From positions 14,964,501-15,028,500 of the forward strand of contig OY756967.1 of assembly GCA_963580455.1 (NCBI GenBank): a stretch of 64,000 nt of DNA, in the 5' to 3' direction. Both the position numbers and the translations under genes were made by a program. The notes beneath the pieces are model-generated. The model was not told the origin of the DNA and did no database searches. It saw only the letters and a program-made list of their open reading frames with translations. Shown one piece after another: positions 59,820 to 64,000 of the stretch. The DNA comes from Euonymus europaeus. Lineage: Eukaryota; Streptophyta; Magnoliopsida; Celastrales; Celastraceae. How positions within the stretch are numbered: the first letter of the stretch is position 1; every line of letters starts with the position of its first letter.

Positions 59820-60125
59820 TAGATATTTTTTAGTTGAGTACCGATATATTTTCGGTTAAATGAGTTATCTATCAAACGTGAAAAAGTTTCCTTTCAGAAG
59901 AGTCAACTTTCTGTCGAGAAACGTTTCCTTTCAGTTTAGAATGGTTCACTATATGTTAAGAACAATATGGTTTCTGTTTACAATAGTTCAGTTTTTGTTG
60001 AGAAAGGGCTGATCATAAGTTTTGTTTGGAATTTTTGTTGAGAACCGTCTCCTTCTAGTTGAGATCAGTTTTCTCTCTATTTATAATAGCTTATTTTTTG
60101 TCGAGAACAGTTTATTTTTAAAGGT
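59820..60125. repeat. Degenerate short repeats (GAGAACNGTTTCCTTTC-like)
   Basis: Variants of TTGTYGAGAANNGTYTCCTT or TATAATAGTTCANTTTTTGT recur about six times in an intron-like gap of the same gene, at irregular 25-45 bp spacing. Related words (ATTTAGAACGGTTTTTATTTC) recur near 61278, in another gap of the gene. Confidence 0.6.
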
Positions 60126-61787
60126 TTGAAGATTTTTTCAATGAATTGTCAGTGGTATATGTTATGAAATTTTCAATTACAGGGTGTTTTAGTGAAAGAA
60201 ATTGGGAGGGCCATAGCTGATAATTTGTTCGCAATGCAGAAGAGGTTAAATAAGAAAATTGAATTAAAGGGAAGAGTAATTCTCAAGAAAATGGAGCAGA
60301 TGAATGAAGAGATCCTAACAGTTTTTAGAGGTAGAGAGAAGGAGACAGAGAAGAAGGTGGAAAAAATGTGGTGAATAAGGTGAAAGAGAAGAATGTGGTA
60401 GCGGAGAAGAGGGGGACAAAGAGGAAGCAAATAATGAAGAAAGAGGCAGATGACATACTGGAAGGGGTGATTAAGGATGTGGCGGCGGAGTGTGACAATG
60501 AGGGGGATAATGCAGACAGTGGAGATGATTTTTTGGAGAAAAATGTGGACGCCACTTCTTTTGCTGAGCATATTCAGTCTATTGATGAGAATGTAGCCGA
60601 GAATGTGACACCAAAATATGGTCAGAAGATATTGGGGAGTGGAAATGTGGAGGCATTTGTTGATGAAAAGAAAGCACATGTTACTCCCTCTACTGATACT
60701 ATGGTCTACTCGGCACCGAAGCCGTTAGCAATGGACACATCTTATATGATCTCGAGTCCTAAGTTAAAAGAATTTTTCAAAAAGGTAGCCATAGTAGACA
60801 AGTCAATTCAACATCCGGGAAAGAGGGTTGTCAAATTCAATAAGTACCACATGTCCCCATACACTGACCCAACCTCCAAGAGAGCTAAGGTCCCCACGCA
60901 TTTACCAATTGAATTCAATCCGGAGTGGGAATTGGATGCTGAATAGGAGAAAAAGTTTGAGTCTTTCTACATGAGTATGATTGATACGCAACTATTTGAG
61001 TTGCCCACATGTGCGGCAAACAATAAATGGTTCACTGAGCTATTGACCGAGCAGAGTTGGTTGAGTGACTCGGTGGGGATATCTAAATTGAACAATATTT
61101 TACAATTACTTTTATTCATTCAAGTGCATACTTAATAAAGTATATGAATTTTGTTTCAGCATCTGGATACCTTCATCCACTACACGCTGAATAGGAAAGT
61201 AGAATTCCCGAGTCTCTTCCCACAAAAATATCATATTATGAAGACTTCATTCGCTATAAGTTTGCTGCCTCATATTTAGAACGGTTTTTATTTCATTTAG
61301 AACATTTATTTATTCCATTTATAATAGTTTAATTATGGTTTGGAATACTTATGTTTGTAGTATAATTCAATGCGTACTTTTTCTATTTCAGTTATACATG
61401 ACCCTTAGATGGTCTATGTTCAAGGATAACCTAGATCCAACACATTGGGACAAAGAAAACAAACTTTACAATATTATTGTTGGTGTAGGGGATAATATCT
61501 CATGGTCCAGCTTAGATAAAGTATACATGCCTTTCAACATCAATAGAGATCACTAGATAGCGTTGATGGTTGACATCAAAGGAAAACAAATAATTACATA
61601 TGACTCTCTTAAAAGCCATGTCAGGGTCGCAAAATTCAACGACGAAATGCATGCATTCTGGACACTGCTCCCAAAAGTGTTGCTACAAGCAGAAATTATA
61701 TCGGGAAAATATGACGAGCAATAGAAAGTTGAGTGGGCAGCCTATGTACCGCAGTAAGTGAACGGGTGGGTATTATCCTCATACATA

Positions 61788-62280
61788 CACTACACCAAAA
61801 AGAGCCTTAGATGATAGATAAAAACTGTCATAAAGGGGGGTGTATAACAGTTTTCAATTCTATCATCTATGTCACAATCATCGTTTTATGACAGAAAAAA
61901 CCTCTGTCATGAATTAATGATAGATATTAATAATCATAAATCTATCACACAAAAAAATTCATTTTTTAATTAATTTGCGTAATATTTTGGCGGGAGTCTT
62001 TTTTGACAGGTATAGAATTTTTAGGTGCCAAAATTTAAAATTTTGTAATTTTGTGACAGTTTTTGTCTATCAAGACTTTTTTGGCGGGTATCGAATTTTT
62101 GGCGCCAAAATTCAGTAGTTTTGTGACTGTATTTTTCTGTCATGAGGTTTCAAATTCAGTAGTTTGGTGACATAATTTTGTGACCGTTTTTTTTCTGTCA
62201 CGAGATTTCCAATTCAATAGTTTCGTGACAGAATTCTGTGACAGTTTTTTCCCGTCACAAGATTTCAAATTATTGTAGTT
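61788..62280. repeat. Subterminal repeat region of the second CACTA element
   Basis: At least ten copies of GTGACAG/CTGTCAT-like words occur in both orientations, e.g. GACAGAAAAAACCTCTGTC near 61892, a near-perfect inverted repeat. TTTGGCGGG and GGCGCCAAAAT words are interspersed. Such arrays are the expected transposase-binding sites, and they differ completely from the CCGACGG array of the first CACTA element. Confidence 0.8.
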
Positions 62281-62600
62281 CATATACAATTATTTAATTT
62301 TTTATATTTAGCTCTGTTTTTGAAATTGATTTTCAAATTTGCAATATGAAATTAAAATTAAATTCAACATAAAATTGAATCCAAAAGCATAATATTACAT
62401 AACATTGTGATAAAAGAAAAATAGTCCCTTCTTATCCATCATATTCCCATCTTAAGTCACAAAACCATTCAATAAACATGCTAACAAGAGTCTACTCGCA
62501 ACAACATATCAAACAATAAAAAATTTCAGAAACAAAACAAGAAGAAAACAATTTCTTTCCAAGGAAATGCAACAGCTCCTCTATTTTCCATAAATCTCCT
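62281..62600. other. Non-coding A/T-rich stretch within the second CACTA element
   Basis: No gene seen. It is likely the 3' untranslated region and terminal spacer between the subterminal repeats and the last exon. Confidence 0.5.
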
Positions 62601-63225
62601 CAAACACTGCACATAGGAAAAAATTTCACAATGAATGACATGATGTACTTTCTTGTCAGAATGTACTTGAAGTTACAAAATGTATGCCCAATTGACTGTA
62701 ATAGTGTCTTCTTACTGTTAGGATGCACAACAAAACGTTCCTAATATCAATGAAAACAAAATAGAAGTGAGAGTTAGTAACTGAAGTTTACTAATAATTG
62801 ACTAATGTATTTAATGTCATACTTTACCTGATTAGATTCCTATAAGCGATCTTTTTCTCAAGTGACACTTTACGCCAATCTTTTTCAAGGATTGAAATCC
62901 AAGTACGAGCCAATACTCCAAGATAAATAGACATCTCAGTGGCCTCATCACCTACAAGAACTCCAAATAAATTATATTGTACCACTATCCTCCCCTTCGC
63001 CGTTCTTAACTTTTTATTTTGCCTAGAACCCCTATTGACATCTCTTTTTGGGTTACTACTCTCTGGAACATCAACACCTGGAACATCAGCACCTAGAACA
63101 TCGTCCCCTCCAAAATCAGGTCTAACATCAGCACCTAGAACATTTTCCCCTTCAACATCAGCACCTAGAACATAATCCCCTTCAACGTCTTCATTTTCAG
63201 CATCTTCGACTTCATGGTCAAGCAA
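62600..63225 (-). pseudogene. En/Spm-type second gene (PF03004-like), partial
   Basis: The first visible exon (63225-62824) begins with an acidic region containing repeated VLGADV units (GDYVLGADVEGENVLGADV). A basic patch follows (SRQNKKLRTAKGR), then GRIVVQYNLFGVLVGDEATE, YLGVLARTW and KDWRKVSLEKK, which match the Ptta/En/Spm plant domain. The exon ends AATCAG before GTAAAG at about 62829. A second exon (about 62735-62607, after GATATTAG) reads ERFVVHPNSKKTLLQSIG, consistent with the same domain. This would correspond to the DNA-binding TNPA-type product. No stop is seen in the two exons before the frame end, but the gene model is incomplete. Confidence 0.75.
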
Positions 63226-63331
63226 GTTATCATGATATGCAACCTCAAACTAATCCTCGCCATCTAAAGAACCCTTTCTTTTATCTATTTAATCACACCT
63301 AAAAATTGTAAGACATAAATAATGTAAGAAC

Positions 63332-63883
63332 TTAAGCCAAGACATAGAATTGAAAGAAAAAAACCATCACATACAAACATATACATGAAACACACAAGTA
63401 AACAATAAAATATTTAAGAATGTAAGGATTACTCACTTCCAACAGGGTTGTATATAATGGTATTTCAACGTTCAATCCAAATTCCCTCTTTGGTATTTCA
63501 TGTAACAATTTCTTGGTTGCCATTTGTAGAATGTAGAAAAGTATTACTTGGTAAATCAGCACAAAATGGAGGGTGTTCAACAACATTGTTATAGGCATCA
63601 TCTTCAATTCTTTGGTATGGATCACCTCTACTGGGCATATGACATACAATCAACCATTTTGTATCATTTTGATCAAGTATACATAGAACACTTGATTGGC
63701 TTGAGAAGCCAATATAAATGGATCAGACTTATACCTTATTCGATTCAAATCCACTAAGATGAATCCATGTTCATCCTTCTTCACACCACCCCTATTTTGA
63801 ACCCAATCACACTTCAACACTAGAATTTTTAATAAGTGGTAATCAACAACCCATATCTCATTGATAACTCCATAAAAGGTCAT
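63332..63883 (-). pseudogene. DUF4216 C-terminal segment of a TNP2-type CACTA transposase
   Basis: The frame 63883-63650 reads MTFYGVINEIWVVDYHLLKI, KCDWVQNRGGVKKDEHGF and DPFILASQANQVFYV. These are the conserved blocks of DUF4216 (PF13952), which sits at the C-terminal end of plant CACTA transposase proteins. Near 63680 the natural continuation (NDTKWLIVCHMPSRGDPY, VVEHPPFCADLPS) shifts frame, so this copy has at least one indel. The exon seems to end before GTGAGTAATCC at about 63435. The catalytic transposase domain would lie to the right of the window. Confidence 0.85.
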
Positions 63884-64000
63884 GTCACATGTTATAAGGT
63901 TTTATCTTTAGAAGTAGCAAAATGCATGGCTTTCGCAACTAGCGTTACTCCACTATTTTGAATAACTCGGTTTGACTCTCAATCACGTGTTACAAAGTGA

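Larger units (their letters stand above)
57392..61787 (+). pseudogene. DUF1985 / Ulp1-type protease gene of a transposon (MULE-associated), broken
   Basis: Exon 57392-57483 begins MRTRKPNIVYSDDYDAQDSP and hits a TGA. Exon 58597-59317 carries a DUF1985 domain (FKNSCFERFLDIKAPKNHPQ, FRLCGKIVTFSIKEFNLIIE), then after TAG and TGA the end motif FKRTAEGLQAALVGRAEKFK. Exons near 59436-59745 and 60183-61090 encode a Lys/Glu-rich, probably nuclear, linker. The last part (61391-61787) matches Ulp1/SENP (C48) proteases: SSLDKVYMPFNINRDH holds the catalytic His, followed by a TAG where relatives have Trp, and IITYDSL holds the Asp. The catalytic Cys lies beyond the CACTA insertion. DUF1985-Ulp1 genes are typical cargo of plant Mutator-like elements; no MuDR transposase or TIR was found here. 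Confidence 0.8.
61788..64000 (-). mobile_element. CACTA element, 3' end inside the window, continues past the right edge
   Basis: The terminus CACTACACCAAAAAGAGCC starts at 61788, preceded by ATA, the likely target duplication. The subterminal region to about 62280 is full of CTGTCAC / GTGACAG variants, including repeated blocks with TTCAGTAGTTTTGTGAC and GTCACGAGATTTC. Coding remnants on the minus strand are a DUF4216 segment (63883 downward) and a PF03004-type gene (63225 downward). In En/Spm relatives these lie downstream of the TNP2 core, so the transposase should lie beyond 64000. The opposite end is not visible. Confidence 0.85.

Overview
This is a piece of a flowering-plant (eudicot-type) nuclear genome, and it is almost entirely transposable elements. 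The evidence is AT-rich DNA with intron-like splice sites, plant-only transposon lineages (Ogre/Tat and Tekay Ty3-gypsy, Tork/TNT1-like Ty1-copia, CACTA, Helitron, a DUF1985/Ulp1 element), and no bacterial gene organisation. I see no intact host gene. The species cannot be fixed from the sequence.

Layout. 1-4913: Helitron-derived DNA, with one Helitron 3' end at 3816, a Helitron 5' end at 3889, and a captured phosphoglycerate-mutase-like exon at 3261-3330. 4914-8218: a Tekay-type gypsy element with a 1.93-kb 5' LTR and a heavily deleted interior. 8219-18226: gene-poor DNA with several tandem and shuffled duplications, interrupted by a solo gypsy LTR (11062-13330, TSD TTTTG) that carries a cluster of GCGCCTAGGCGC-type palindromes. 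18227-21673: a second probable Helitron with captured exon pieces, one resembling a heavy-metal-associated (HMA) domain.

23702 to about 37700: a nested stack. A Tekay-type LTR copy (minus) is split by an Ogre-type solo LTR (25066-37006, TSD GGTTT). That LTR is itself split by a CACTA element (25153-30219, TSD ATT) and a Ty1-copia element (31757-35927, minus, TSD CAGAG). Three of the four junction pairs can be read exactly.

38173-57134: a structurally complete Ogre element (18,962 bp, minus strand, LTRs about 3.85 kb, TSD CCCAT, tRNA-Arg-type primer site). Its order on the minus strand is ORF1, gag-protease, a predicted 209-nt intron, RT-RNase H-RNase H2, integrase. Its LTRs look only about 1% different, yet the reading frames carry several stops and homopolymer frameshifts. 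It sits inside a DUF1985/Ulp1-protease transposon gene (exons from about 37,990 to 61,787). That gene is cut at 61788 by a second CACTA element, which runs off the right edge and carries DUF4216 and En/Spm-type gene remnants on the minus strand.

No element here looks coding-competent as read. I found no convincing new molecular system. The most useful observations are the exact nested junctions, the phase-matched Ogre intron, the Ogre leader satellite-like repeat, the palindrome cluster in the solo LTR, the tail-to-head Helitron ends with captured exons, and the exact Pol III B-box match next to the copia primer site.
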